Positions 1 through 8,395 of a DNA stretch of 15,912 nt are shown here, in pieces. The stretch comes from Cerrena zonata. Its lineage: Eukaryota > Basidiomycota > Agaricomycetes > Polyporales > Cerrenaceae. The stretch covers positions 1-15,912 of the forward strand of contig JASBNA010000166.1 in the NCBI GenBank assembly GCA_038087015.1, read 5' to 3'. Made by a program: the position numbers and the translations under genes. The notes under the pieces were generated by a model. That model was not told where the DNA came from. It saw nothing but the letters and a program-made list of their open reading frames with translations, and did not search any database. The stretch's first letter is position 1. Each line of letters opens with the position of its first letter.

Positions 1-129
1 AATGATTTGAAAAACGATAGTGCCTTAAGGTCAATGGGGTTGTTAGAGTTTGACGTGAACGAGCCAGGTATTACAAACGGTCAGCGTAAAATTCGAGAAA
101 TCGCCAATAAAGCTTTGAAAGGAGGGTAA
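1..129 (+). CDS. 3' end of an unidentified protein gene (partial)
   Basis: Frame 1 is open from the first base and ends at TAA 127-129, giving the last 42 residues of a protein whose start lies outside the window. The visible tail begins NDLKNDSALRSMGLLEFDV and ends in a basic helix-like stretch finishing ALKGG. It has no hydrophobic segment and no motif I can assign to a family, so I give no function. The gene converges on the broken ACL4 gene with a spacer of about 147 bases. Frame integrity and a protein-like composition (charged, no low complexity) make it a credible true C-terminus rather than chance. The identity would come from the neighbouring sequence. Confidence 0.7.
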   Translation, partial: NDLKNDSALRSMGLLEFDVNEPGITNGQRKIREIANKALKGG

Positions 130-276
130 ATTTGACCCTGAACCTTATCTAAATAGTAGAAAATAAAAGAGTTTTCGTCATTTTAATCTACGTGAACTCC
201 ATTAACAAGAAAAAGTTCGTAAGTATTAGTTTAAGTCTAATTAGTTTTTAAATACAAAGAATGAAATTGCTGCAAT
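130..276. other. Short convergent intergenic spacer
   Basis: AT-rich spacer between two converging 3' ends. It should hold the 3' UTRs and polyadenylation signals of both genes. I see no distinct element. Confidence 0.5.
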
Positions 277-1489
277 CTAATTTTCTTCATCACTATTAAT
301 TTCATCTTCCCAGCCTTCTTCATCAGCTTCGTTTCTTCTTTGAGGCATTAAATCAGCCATAGAAGGACCACCCAATTGATTAATAAATCATTGACTTGTT
401 CTACTAATTCTGGTTCAGAATCTGCACCAATATCGCTATTGATAATCTTGAATCCTTGAGTTAATAAGATTTGGCTTCATCGAGGAGCTGTTTAATATTT
501 TCATCCTTACTTGTTTTAATAGCTTTCAAATCCAAATCTCTGTAATCTTCTTGATCTTTATTTATATTATTGGAGTCAGCAAATATTTTTTTGGCACTTA
601 ATATGTTAGCAAATGCTTCATAATAATAAGCATCAAGGATGTCTTCATTTATATCTTGGGTGTTTGAAGTAATGGTCATGGCTAATTCATACAATTCTAA
701 TTCGATCGCAAATCTAGCCAAGGTTAATAATGGTTGAATCAATTCAATATATTCAACACCAACTTCAAAAGCATCTGCATGTCATCATTTTCCACTTCTG
801 GGGATTCATTTTGTATTTTATTTGCAGACTCTTCTAGTTGAGCCTTTTTTGAGTGGAACAATTCCCAGGATTTTATCAATGAATCCTTGGCTTCTTCTGG
901 TTTCTGTTGAGAAATTCTAATAGATGCTAATAATGAGAGAGCTTCAGGGTTTTGACCGTCTAATCTTAATGAATATGAAATCAAATCATTACATTGTTGT
1001 TCAGCTTCTGGTTCCATACATAAATCAGTCATCCAAATTTCGATTTTGCAAATATACCTTGATTTAACTTTTTAATTAAATATTTTATCAAAGATTCTTT
1101 ATCCTTATAGATCTTTGATAAATCAATCAATATTTGATCATTTTCTCCTTGATTATTTTCAATTAAACTCAATTGATTGTTTAACTTACTTAATCCAGTA
1201 TCAAGACATTTTAAACCATCATTACCTCCAATTATTTGTCCCAAATAGAAGAATTTCTCGGTACCTGCGTTTGCCTCAGGATCCAATTCACAAGCAGCTG
1301 TTAAGACCTCGTATGCAGTTCCAAATCATTAGTTTCCAATAATACTTCTCCAAATATTTGCAATAAAAATACATTATTTTCATTTCCAGGAATCAATGGG
1401 CTTAATATTTCCAAAGCTTTGTCCGATTGTGAGGATTGAACCAATGCTCTGGCATTTGAGATCACCTGTTCTAAAGTAGCAGAAGGCAT
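277..1489 (-). pseudogene. ACL4: ACL4-like TPR chaperone of ribosomal protein L4, broken by five frameshifts
   Basis: Acl4 is the TPR chaperone that captures newly made Rpl4 and delivers it for 60S assembly. Read from ATG 1487-1489 to TAG 277-279, the minus strand encodes one continuous Acl4-like protein of about 405 residues, close to the yeast length. The reading frame changes five times, near 1320, 1033, 775, 463 and 382. Each break is cured by one extra base, mostly extending a short homopolymer. The pieces join in order: N-terminal TPR helices (MPSATLEQVISNARAL), a middle segment ending KSKFG, a family-typical block with LCMEPEAEQQC and PEALSLLASIRISQQKPEEA, then LLTLARFAIELELYELA, and an acidic tail with EEGWEDEINSDEEN. 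I see no other stops. Because all the changes are -1 and the neighbouring genes are intact, local sequence error is as plausible as true loss. Identity is from recalled family patterns, not a search. Confidence 0.82.
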
Positions 1490-1545
1490 TATCTTGCTTA
1501 GGATGGAATACGGCTAAAAGAATCGTCAGCTTGAGCTTAAAAATT

Positions 1546-1548
<3 letters not shown>

Positions 1549-1579
<31 letters not shown>

Positions 1580-1615
1580 CAAGATGATCTTCACACTCAA
1601 AAAAAAAAAAAAAAA
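1549..1615. promoter_or_regulatory. Poly(dT)31 / poly(dA)17 inverted tracts in the ACL4-RMP1 divergent promoter
   Basis: A run of 31 T (1549-1579), then 19 mixed bases, then a run of 17 A (1599-1615). The two runs are complementary, so single strands could fold into a hairpin of up to 17 bp. Long poly(dA:dT) tracts are known nucleosome-depleting elements in yeast promoters. This one sits midway in the 210-bp space between the two divergent starts and probably serves both genes. The exact run lengths are prone to sequencing error. Confidence 0.7.
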
Positions 1616-1699
1616 GTCAAAGTCTAAGGAATAGCTATAAAGGTTTGGCTGATTCAGATAGCCAGGATCTATGATTGAGGTATATTACAATTGAAGAAC

Positions 1700-2425
1700 A
1701 TGGAGGGCTTTTTACTGCAGGTGGATTATGATAAGTTAGTAAATGAGTATGAAATCAACCATTTGATATATCATCGGAACCATAATCAACATCGGTTATC
1801 GACATGGTGGAAGATATTTAACATAATACACCGAAGTTTACGGAAAATCTTGAAGAAAATGATTGATATACAAAACTTAAAGAGTGCCAGAACACTTGAG
1901 AGAAAGAAAGAGGAAATCAGAGAAATTGTAGGGTACCTCATTAAGAAACAGATTTTTAAAAGAGCATTTTATCAATATAATGGGATTATAGCATTGGGTC
2001 AGTATGTGACGTTGGGCTTAGCACTACTAGGGAATGTAGGAGCTATTCATTCGATATTGATGAAGATTGAAGGGATGGAAAAACCCAGGGGCAAGCCAGT
2101 GAGTAAGATACTGGAAGCACCAGTAGCGGTACTCGATCAAAACGAAGATATTGGAGACGAGATTGTGATGAGTTCGACGATACTGAATGAAACTAAAGAA
2201 AAGCCTGCGGTTGATATATTCTCAAGTTTGTCAACAACGAAGAAGAAGACCAAGAAGAAACCTAGGAACTTGGGTGAAGATAATTTGCAACCTAATTCAA
2301 ATTCATTGAAGGCGATTCCAAAGAGTGAATCAATTGACGATATTTTTGGACCACCAAAGAAAAAAGTTAAGAAGGAAAAGAAGAAGAAGAAGGCCAAAAA
2401 TGATATGGATGATATATTTGGGTGA
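1700..2425 (+). CDS. RMP1: RNase MRP-specific protein subunit Rmp1
   Basis: Rmp1 is the protein specific to RNase MRP, the nucleolar ribonucleoprotein that cleaves pre-rRNA. The 241-residue product carries family signatures: HRNHNQHRLSTWW at about 25-37 (yeast Rmp1 has HRNKNQHR followed by SW), and YQYNGIIALGQYVTLGLAL at about 91-109 (yeast WQFNGVIALGQFVTLG). It ends with a lysine-rich tail and the terminal motif DDIFG, which the yeast protein also ends with (IDGIFG). The Lys-rich tail probably aids RNA binding or nuclear entry (inference). A second DDIFG at about 214-218 duplicates the terminal motif. The open frame extends to TTG at 1691, but the first ATG is at 1700 and that is the start given here. 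Residue 6 is a CTG codon, likely Ser in this clade. It is divergent from ACL4 and convergent with the STP2-like gene. Confidence 0.9.
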   Translation: MEGFLLQVDYDKLVNEYEINHLIYHRNHNQHRLSTWWKIFNIIHRSLRKILKKMIDIQNLKSARTLERKKEEIREIVGYLIKKQIFKRAFYQYNGIIALGQYVTLGLALLGNVGAIHSILMKIEGMEKPRGKPVSKILEAPVAVLDQNEDIGDEIVMSSTILNETKEKPAVDIFSSLSTTKKKTKKKPRNLGEDNLQPNSNSLKAIPKSESIDDIFGPPKKKVKKEKKKKKAKNDMDDIFG

Positions 2426-2704
2426 ATAATGATTTTATGATTACGTAGTAAAGAATAAACATAAATTTTATATATAAGTAAACTAAACAGCTAACAAACG
2501 GAAACAAATTAATTGAAATAAAAGAAAAAGTTAGATAAAAAGTAAGAAAGTAATTTGAATGAAGTGGGGGCGACAAGAATCGAATGAAAATCAGATAAAG
2601 ACAAACCAAAGATAAAAGAAAAAAAAAGAAAGACAAACCAAAGAATAGAAAATACCAATTCAAGAAATAAAAATCATTAATCATAAAAGAGCAGCCTTCT
2701 CAAA
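2426..2704. other. A-rich convergent spacer with a 16-bp direct repeat
   Basis: 3'-3' spacer between RMP1 and the STP2-like gene. It contains a perfect 16-bp direct repeat, AAAGACAAACCAAAGA at 2597-2612 and 2629-2644, in an A-rich plus-strand context that suits 3' UTR and polyadenylation signals. No gene is seen. Confidence 0.55.
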
Positions 2705-4414
2705 CTAGTATCCTTGAAATTGAGTTTGAGAATTCATGTAAGAATTAAAATTATTCAAGTTAATATCAACATTTAGATTATTATAATTATTGATATTATT
2801 TAAATGATCGATATTATTTGAATTAGTATTTTGGTTTTTATTATTCAAAGGTTGATTTAAGATTGGATTATCATGATTTTTCAAAAGATCCATATAATCA
2901 TTTGAATAGTCAATGAAATTTAACTGTTCAGTATCAAGACAAAACTCATCATCATAGTCTTCGAAATTATCCATTTTTGGTAAAAGATGAGAATGGGGTT
3001 GAAATTGTTCGAATTGGGGTAATTGAACATTTTGAATAGCTTGTTGTTGATATTGAAGAGGGTTTGATTGTTGTTGAGCTTGTTGTTGTAAATGATTGAC
3101 TTGTTCTTGTTGTTGATGATGTAATTGTTGAATTGGATTATTTAAATTAGAAGGAGTTGGATTACCATTAATGGATGAGCTTATTGATAAAGTTGGAGAA
3201 TTAGAAGTTTGATATTGAGGTTGTTGAGGTTGAGGATGTTGAGGTTGAGGATGTTGATGATTGATTGGAGTCATGGAAGTCATTGAAGTAGGAGTATCTA
3301 AAGGAGGAGTATTATAATCATCTTGAGAAGAAGAATTTGAAGAAATCGAATTACCATTACGATGATTATTGTTTGAAGGATTAACCACTGCTTTAGCGGC
3401 AGCATTAACTGTAGCATCGTTAATTTTATTATCTTTCAATTTTTTCAGTAATTGTTTTCTTAAACGATTTTTAATTCTTGATTTACCTTTAAACCCAATT
3501 GGTAAAAATTTACATTCACCACCTTCAACATGAATTTCACACCAAATTTCACTATTAGCAAAATATTCACCACACATACTACAATTACCGGGAGAATTAG
3601 ATCTTTCTTTTGTTTTAGTTCCCTTTGGATATTTGAAATGTCTTGATTTCAAATGAGTTTTGTAAGTATCTCTTCTTGAAAACCCTCCATTTGGATGACA
3701 TTTATGAGTGATATTATTTTCATCAATGTAGATTGAAAATTTATGAAATGGACAAGAATAAGCTTTTTTAACTGCATGTTTTTTCAAGTGACGAGTTAAA
3801 TAACCTCTAATTTTGAAAACGGCGTCACAATGAGGACATTGATGTATTTTATCATTTGATTTCTCATCATCATTTGGCAGAAAGGGACTTGAGTCCGATG
3901 TTGAGCTTAATGGCGTTTCATGATTTGAAGCTTGGTTATTTGATTTTTTCTTCGATAATATAGAATCATTATTTGATGATGATGATGTTACTGGGCTTAA
4001 TTCATTATTCATTTTAAATGAGTCCAATTCATTTCCGGATAAGTTATCTTCGGTGAAGGCCCATTCAATTTCTCCATTTGAATTCTTGAATGGCAATAAT
4101 CTAGTTGTTAATCCGGTTGAACATGGTTTAGCACTGCCAAACTCATTTGAAATCTCTTCATTAGTAATCGAAGGGAATAAACTAACTTCTTCTTCATTCC
4201 CTTCATTCCCTTCTTTTCTTTCTTTACCTTCTTTACCTTCATCCTTACCTTCATCCTTACCTTCGGGATTTAACAAATATATCGGCAATATGAGCGAGCT
4301 CAATAAATACCAAGCTTTCAATAAGATCGAAATTATAACGGAATCCTGGAACATCGCCATCATACTCTTCCCCTTCCATCTACTCACCGTATGGCATCTA
4401 TTAACTAAAGACAT
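2705..4414 (-). CDS. STP2: STP1/STP2-type C2H2 zinc-finger transcription factor of the SPS amino-acid sensor pathway
   Basis: Stp1/Stp2 are held latent in the cytoplasm and cut by protease Ssy5 when the Ssy1-Ptr3-Ssy5 sensor detects amino acids. The cut form enters the nucleus and induces amino-acid permease genes. The 569-residue product has the expected order. First is an N-terminal amphipathic or hydrophobic stretch (about 18-50), the probable cytoplasmic retention region. Next come a Lys/Glu/Gly linker (51-75) and a conserved block with EFGSAKPCSTGLTTRLLPF (about 91-109), the likely Ssy5 processing region. Three zinc fingers follow at about 193-213, 221-259 and 278-305, including the Stp hallmark GGFSRRDTYKTHLKSRH. 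The C-terminus is Gln-, Asn- and Pro-rich, like an activation domain. Start: ATG at 4412-4414; Met18/19 at 4358-4363 are alternatives. STP1 versus STP2 rests on length and the complete N-terminus. Confidence 0.8.
   Translation of the reverse strand: MSLVNRCHTVSRWKGKSMMAMFQDSVIISILLKAWYLLSSLILPIYLLNPEGKDEGKDEGKEGKERKEGNEGNEEEVSLFPSITNEEISNEFGSAKPCSTGLTTRLLPFKNSNGEIEWAFTEDNLSGNELDSFKMNNELSPVTSSSSNNDSILSKKKSNNQASNHETPLSSTSDSSPFLPNDDEKSNDKIHQCPHCDAVFKIRGYLTRHLKKHAVKKAYSCPFHKFSIYIDENNITHKCHPNGGFSRRDTYKTHLKSRHFKYPKGTKTKERSNSPGNCSMCGEYFANSEIWCEIHVEGGECKFLPIGFKGKSRIKNRLRKQLLKKLKDNKINDATVNAAAKAVVNPSNNNHRNGNSISSNSSSQDDYNTPPLDTPTSMTSMTPINHQHPQPQHPQPQQPQYQTSNSPTLSISSSINGNPTPSNLNNPIQQLHHQQQEQVNHLQQQAQQQSNPLQYQQQAIQNVQLPQFEQFQPHSHLLPKMDNFEDYDDEFCLDTEQLNFIDYSNDYMDLLKNHDNPILNQPLNNKNQNTNSNNIDHLNNINNYNNLNVDINLNNFNSYMNSQTQFQGY
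4190..4265. repeat. Low-complexity CTTC-rich microsatellite inside the STP2-like coding region
   Basis: The plus strand is built from imperfect CCTTCATTCC, CTTTACCTT and CATCCTTACC units. They encode the GKDEGKDEGKEGKERKEGNE linker of the STP2-like protein on the minus strand. Such tracts change length easily. The reading frame is preserved through it. Confidence 0.65.
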
Positions 4415-5309
4415 GTTGTTTTATCGTATACCTGAACCTGCCAATCTATCCGATTAACAATGACTCAAACTAGCAGCAAATATTTCAAACCGTAAGCAAT
4501 AAGTGTAAGCAGCAAACTGTATCCTCTTCAAATAGGCGTACCAATAGAAATAGCTCTACTAAAAGGTGTATTGGTTAACGTAGAAACCAGGCAACTCTAT
4601 TTTTATTTTGGTGATACTTTTGTTCTCTTCTTTTTTCCTTTTTTTTTTTTTTTCCTATTGTCTTTTCTCCTCTGGTTTTTCCTCTAAAATTTTCCTATTT
4701 TCCTATTTTTCCAGTTTGGTCTACTGGTCTACTCTTTCCTTTTACTCTACTTGCTCTACTTCTTCACTCTACTTACTCTACTCCGTCTTACCCTACTTAT
4801 CCAACTTACTCGTCTCGCTCTACTGGGTCTACAGGAGGCAGGTGGCTATGGACCGAGTATTGTAAATTGAAATTGTAATGACAAAGTCGAGCGATTTTTC
4901 TTTGTAAAAAAAATGTTGCTCGGTGCACGGGTCCATTTTTTAAATTTGCTCGTCTAATTCTTTGTTTTTTTGTTTTCGCTTCCGACTGCCGCCCGCGGAA
5001 ACCGCTGAGGGAGGGGGGGGTTGGTCGTGCGTTGATCGAGGTTTTTTTTTCCATTTTCCGGCCCGTGGGCCGCGACACGACCCGGATTGGTGGAGACACA
5101 TCTAGAGTGGGCGTACCGATTGTGTTTTGATTAAGTAATGTATTATGTAATTACTGTGGTATTGGGTTTTTTCTTTGTTTTTCGTTTTTGTTGTTGTTTT
5201 TCCGCTCGTGTCTGTACCGTTATTTAAGCTGACTTACAGTAGTTGCAAAAAGTATACTTTATTCACACGTATATTCAAGTATTCATTCATGTATTGATTC
5301 AACTATTCT
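4415..5309. promoter_or_regulatory. 0.9-kb upstream region of the STP2-like gene, with CT-rich and GC-rich parts
   Basis: This is the promoter and leader of the STP2-like gene, plus the 3' UTR of the Zn2Cys6 gene. From left to right it holds an AT-rich leader with T runs (4620-4720), a pyrimidine tract with nine CTAC cores (4720-4834), and an unusually GC-rich patch (about 4978-5115). The patch contains the near-palindrome CGGCCCGTGGGCCG at 5059-5072 and the Zn-cluster-like site CGGAAACCG at 4996-5004. No ATG-initiated frame here looks like a gene. Function of these elements is inferred from position only. Confidence 0.5.
4720..4834. repeat. Degenerate pyrimidine repeat, CTCTACTT-like
   Basis: Nine copies of CTAC, most within TCTACT, lie in an almost purine-free stretch on the plus strand. 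It reads as a degenerate, roughly 8- to 12-base tandem array upstream of the STP2-like gene. Seen from that gene's strand it is a GA/GTAG-rich tract. Confidence 0.6.
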
Positions 5310-7463
5310 TCACATTTGGTTATCGCCGAGGAACCTCATGACGTTGGGAACCAAGGCTATTTCATTGTAGAAAACATCCATAAACTTATCGGGATCAAAA
5401 ATGGTGTCGTCCTGGCCAGGGATATAGTCTTGGGCCGGGGCCACCGGCGGTTCGTCTTCTGACTCGGACGACGACTGCATGATCTCGCTATAGTAATGGG
5501 GCGACGATACCAGAGGTATGGAAGGAAGGGCGTTGGTATCACCATAAGCGATTTTTCTTTTTTTGTTTTTCTTATAGGAATGATTTTTCAATTTTTTCAT
5601 CTGTTTGTTCATTTTATGGAGGGTCATAACAACATCTTCAATGAACCACCATTTGCGAGTGAAGTTTTGAACAATAGCCAAATAGTCGTTTAGTAAGATT
5701 TCAATCATTTCCAAGTTGTCCTGAGTTATTTCCAAATTTAATTTCCCCTTTAATTTACCCAATAATTTCATTTTACTGGTGATTGGAACCGAGAAAAAAA
5801 TCGAGATTATCAGCGGGATAATACTTATATTAATCAATAGGTTGTTTTTAGTTTGGTTTTCAGTTAGGTAATTAAAGTATTTTTTGATATTGGATGCCAC
5901 CGCTAAACTTTGTTGGTCGATCACTTGATAATGATTAACTTTTAGCTCTTTAGACCTATAACCCAAAAATATAACACTCTCGATACTTTTCTCAATAAAG
6001 AAGACCGTTCGATGTTGGTACTCTTGTAAACTGAGATAACCGGGTAAATATTCATTCACCTGTTTAACCTGATTATTAGGATTATAATTAATGAAATTTT
6101 GCTGCAAGAAAAAATCATTTTCTTCAAATAACTTATTATTCCCCGAAGGTGTATTCTGGTTTAGATTATTTTTGGGTTGGTAAACTGATACTAACATATC
6201 TTCTAAAGAAAATGTCACCTTGACTAATTTCATTAGGTACTCATTTTCAATTGGTAATTGAACATTGAAATCTTCTCTTTTAATAAACATTGCTTTGGAA
6301 TTGATCATGGCATTGAATCGGTCTAAGATGAACAATGTCCAAAACAATTCACCAAGATATCTCAGTTTATCCACTAATCCTTCACTTATCAATTTATCAT
6401 GGAGTGATTGGAAATGAATCAATAAAGACATTGCGTTATTGATTGCATCAGTTAAATCCTGACTACTTTGTTCACTAGCATAGTTATTAAATCCAAATTG
6501 AAGCAGGATTAATACATGAGTTATTAACCGATTCAATTTATCAATATCGCCTAACTCAGGTAACACAATTAATAATTGTCTAATTTTAAATTCCAAATCT
6601 TCTTGATATTTTTGTAAATGGGTTTCGAATTTAGTTAAATCACAATTCCGTAAACTGTTCATCAAGATTGGTTTTGCCAAATCATCATTACTTATTATCA
6701 ATACAATCGAATATACTATTATACTCGAGATTTTGTTTTGTTGATAACTTTTCCAAAACTCTTCTTCTTCGATTACCGGTAGGATTGAATTTATTTTGAA
6801 AAAATAGATTTGAATGAGTTTTATCAAATCAGTCGGGCTTATTTCAACAAATCCAGGAGAATTTAATTGAAATGCATTAATGTTTTGTAAAAAATGATAG
6901 AATGATGAATTCTTTATATGATTTTGATCAGACCCCAGTTTGAGTTTACGAGTTTTAACAATGTCATTAGTAGAGTTCCCATTAATAGGAATCTTATTTA
7001 TCAGATACTTTGGTGTAGATAATGATATGACAAAGTTATATTTTTTATATAAATACTCTCCCGTTATATCTTCCATTGATTCTTCCTTATTTCCTTTGAA
7101 ACACGGGGAGGTTATTAGTGGGTTCATTATTGGCTGGTATTGGTTTAAAAAATCGTTACCAAAAGGAAAATTCACATCATTTTGCAAAACATTGGGTAAT
7201 TGACCACTGCCCAAAGGCTTCGGTACTGGAGTGGTTGACTTTGGTGCTGAAGGTCTTGTCGTTTTCTTCTTATTTGAAGAAGATTCTTCATTCTTTATTA
7301 AATCACATTTCAATCCCAGATTTTGACAATTATCACATCCCACAATTTCAAAATCAATCGAACTTATAGTACATTTCATTCTTTTAGAACGACATTTACG
7401 GCAGCATTTAAACGTTCTTTTCCGACCTTTATAATTTTCATCAAAGGCTGGGAATACAAACAT
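5310..7463 (-). CDS. Zn(II)2Cys6 fungal transcription factor, target unknown
   Basis: The N-terminus of this 717-residue protein is a classic binuclear zinc cluster with a basic lead-in (KGRKRTFK). Its cysteines are C21-X2-C24-X6-C31-X11-C43-X2-C46-X6-C53. Such proteins bind CGG half-sites in DNA. After a Lys/Ser/Pro linker, a region from about 213 (LIQIYFFKINSILPVIEEEEFW) resembles the start of the fungal middle homology region. A later block, LGELFWTLFILDRFNAMINSK, fits the same regulatory domain. Near the C-terminus is a basic patch (KKLKNHSYKKNKKRK), a possible nuclear signal, then an acidic tail (SSSESEDEPP), a possible activation segment. The start at ATG 7461-7463 is the only ATG ahead of the cluster. 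I cannot tell which named regulator it matches. It is divergent from SPE4, which need not be its target. Confidence 0.85.
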   Translation of the reverse strand: MFVFPAFDENYKGRKRTFKCCRKCRSKRMKCTISSIDFEIVGCDNCQNLGLKCDLIKNEESSSNKKKTTRPSAPKSTTPVPKPLGSGQLPNVLQNDVNFPFGNDFLNQYQPIMNPLITSPCFKGNKEESMEDITGEYLYKKYNFVISLSTPKYLINKIPINGNSTNDIVKTRKLKLGSDQNHIKNSSFYHFLQNINAFQLNSPGFVEISPTDLIKLIQIYFFKINSILPVIEEEEFWKSYQQNKISSIIVYSIVLIISNDDLAKPILMNSLRNCDLTKFETHLQKYQEDLEFKIRQLLIVLPELGDIDKLNRLITHVLILLQFGFNNYASEQSSQDLTDAINNAMSLLIHFQSLHDKLISEGLVDKLRYLGELFWTLFILDRFNAMINSKAMFIKREDFNVQLPIENEYLMKLVKVTFSLEDMLVSVYQPKNNLNQNTPSGNNKLFEENDFFLQQNFINYNPNNQVKQVNEYLPGYLSLQEYQHRTVFFIEKSIESVIFLGYRSKELKVNHYQVIDQQSLAVASNIKKYFNYLTENQTKNNLLINISIIPLIISIFFSVPITSKMKLLGKLKGKLNLEITQDNLEMIEILLNDYLAIVQNFTRKWWFIEDVVMTLHKMNKQMKKLKNHSYKKNKKRKIAYGDTNALPSIPLVSSPHYYSEIMQSSSESEDEPPVAPAQDYIPGQDDTIFDPDKFMDVFYNEIALVPNVMRFLGDNQM

Positions 7464-7840
7464 TCTTAACTAAATTTATAACGTAACAAAATGTGACAAC
7501 TAGAAGTAACCAAATGTATAGTATAATGTTATCAAGGGTATAGTATAGTAAAATGTATATTATACCAAATGTACAGTAATGATCGATGACTAAACGTCAA
7601 TTATCATCAAACGCAACCTCACTTAACTTGAAAGAAGAAGGAATAATAGAAAGTGCCCCGAATAAAAGAATACGGCCCGAAACACATCCCCGACTAGGAA
7701 ACAATCTCAACATGCATCTACAACTGGAACCAAGTCCAGATCCATCCGCTTAAGGCTAAGTTTACAATAGCAAAAGAAGATATTCGTTTCACATAAACCA
7801 GAAGCAAAGCAAAGCCCAAAACTGAAAGCCTAAAGGAATA

Positions 7841-7872
7841 AACCCGACCAAAACCCGACCACCGGGTGGTCC
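7841..7872. repeat. Tandem AAACCCGACCA x2 joined to a 15-base palindrome
   Basis: The 11-base unit occupies 7841-7851 and 7852-7862. The second copy overlaps the inverted repeat GACCACC-G-GGTGGTC (7858-7872), whose arms match perfectly. It is GC-rich in an AT-rich setting, so it may be a dimeric transcription-factor site. No factor is assigned. Confidence 0.55.
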
Positions 7873-8280
7873 CATTTTTGTCAGGGGGGTTTACCTTGAA
7901 AGGACCCGTGATGGACGTATGCACTTTGCAGTCGACAGTCGATATAAAGAGATATAGAGACGAGGTACAGACGATGTGGTCGGACTTATAAAATAACAAT
8001 TTAGTTAGAGCACTAGAGTAATAAATCCGGGTGTCTCGATGTACAGCTGTTATTCAATTAAGATTTAAACAATTAAAATTAATGTTACACTTAAATCAGC
8101 ATTCAACGCAACTCCGGCTCAATTACGAATTCTTGTCTGTTTGCTCTGTAGCGTGTTGTACCTGTACAAGGCAATTAGAGAATACAAAGACAAAGTCTAC
8201 TGACAAGACATTACAGACAAAGACAGATAACATTGATAAATCTATACAAACAGAAGAATGACCCGGTTAATACTGACTCT

Positions 8281-8356
8281 GAAGTTGACTAGTTGACTTT
8301 GAAGCTGACTAGTTGACTTTAAAGCTGACTCTGATGTTTACTTTGAAGCTGATGCA
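8281..8356. repeat. 20-bp tandem repeat with TGACT cores upstream of SPE4
   Basis: Two 20-base units, GAAGTTGACTAGTTGACTTT (8281-8300) and GAAGCTGACTAGTTGACTTT (8301-8320), differ by one base. A diverged third unit (8321-8344) and a partial fourth follow. TGACTC, the core of a Gcn4/AP-1-like site, occurs just before the array (8274-8279) and within it (8326-8331), with further TGACTA and TGACTT cores. A regulatory role is inference. Confidence 0.65.
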
Positions 8357-8381
8357 GTGTATCAGTACAGAGGAGCCTTGA
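8334..8381 (+). other. Possible uORF 1 of SPE4 (15 codons)
   Basis: ATG at 8334 opens a frame reading MFTLKLMQCISTEEP before TGA 8379-8381. It matters only if SPE4 transcripts start upstream of 8334, which the sequence cannot show. Confidence 0.3.
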
Positions 8382-8395
8382 AGGAGTCCTGAGGT

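Noticed and set aside
277..1489. Programmed ribosomal frameshifting in ACL4
   Set aside because: Five sites of different sequence would each need a -1 shift. No shared slippery heptamer or downstream structure is seen.
2570..2600. tRNA-like T-loop (TTCGATT on the minus strand)
   Set aside because: The flanking bases do not pair as a T-stem, and no acceptor or anticodon arm is visible.
4053..4457. 134-codon plus-strand frame opposite the STP2-like N-terminus
   Set aside because: It is a shadow of the coding strand across a microsatellite; the minus strand carries conserved Stp motifs.
4806..5099. 97-codon minus-strand frame in the GC-rich island
   Set aside because: It starts at GTG and is open because GC-rich DNA has few stops. 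Its composition is not protein-like.
7718..7999. 93-codon minus-strand frame
   Set aside because: It begins at TTG with no useful ATG, and crosses a tandem repeat and palindrome.
8031..8261. 76-codon plus-strand frame upstream of SPE4
   Set aside because: It starts at GTG. The inner ATG frame is Thr/Lys-rich with no domain, and it lies in promoter DNA.
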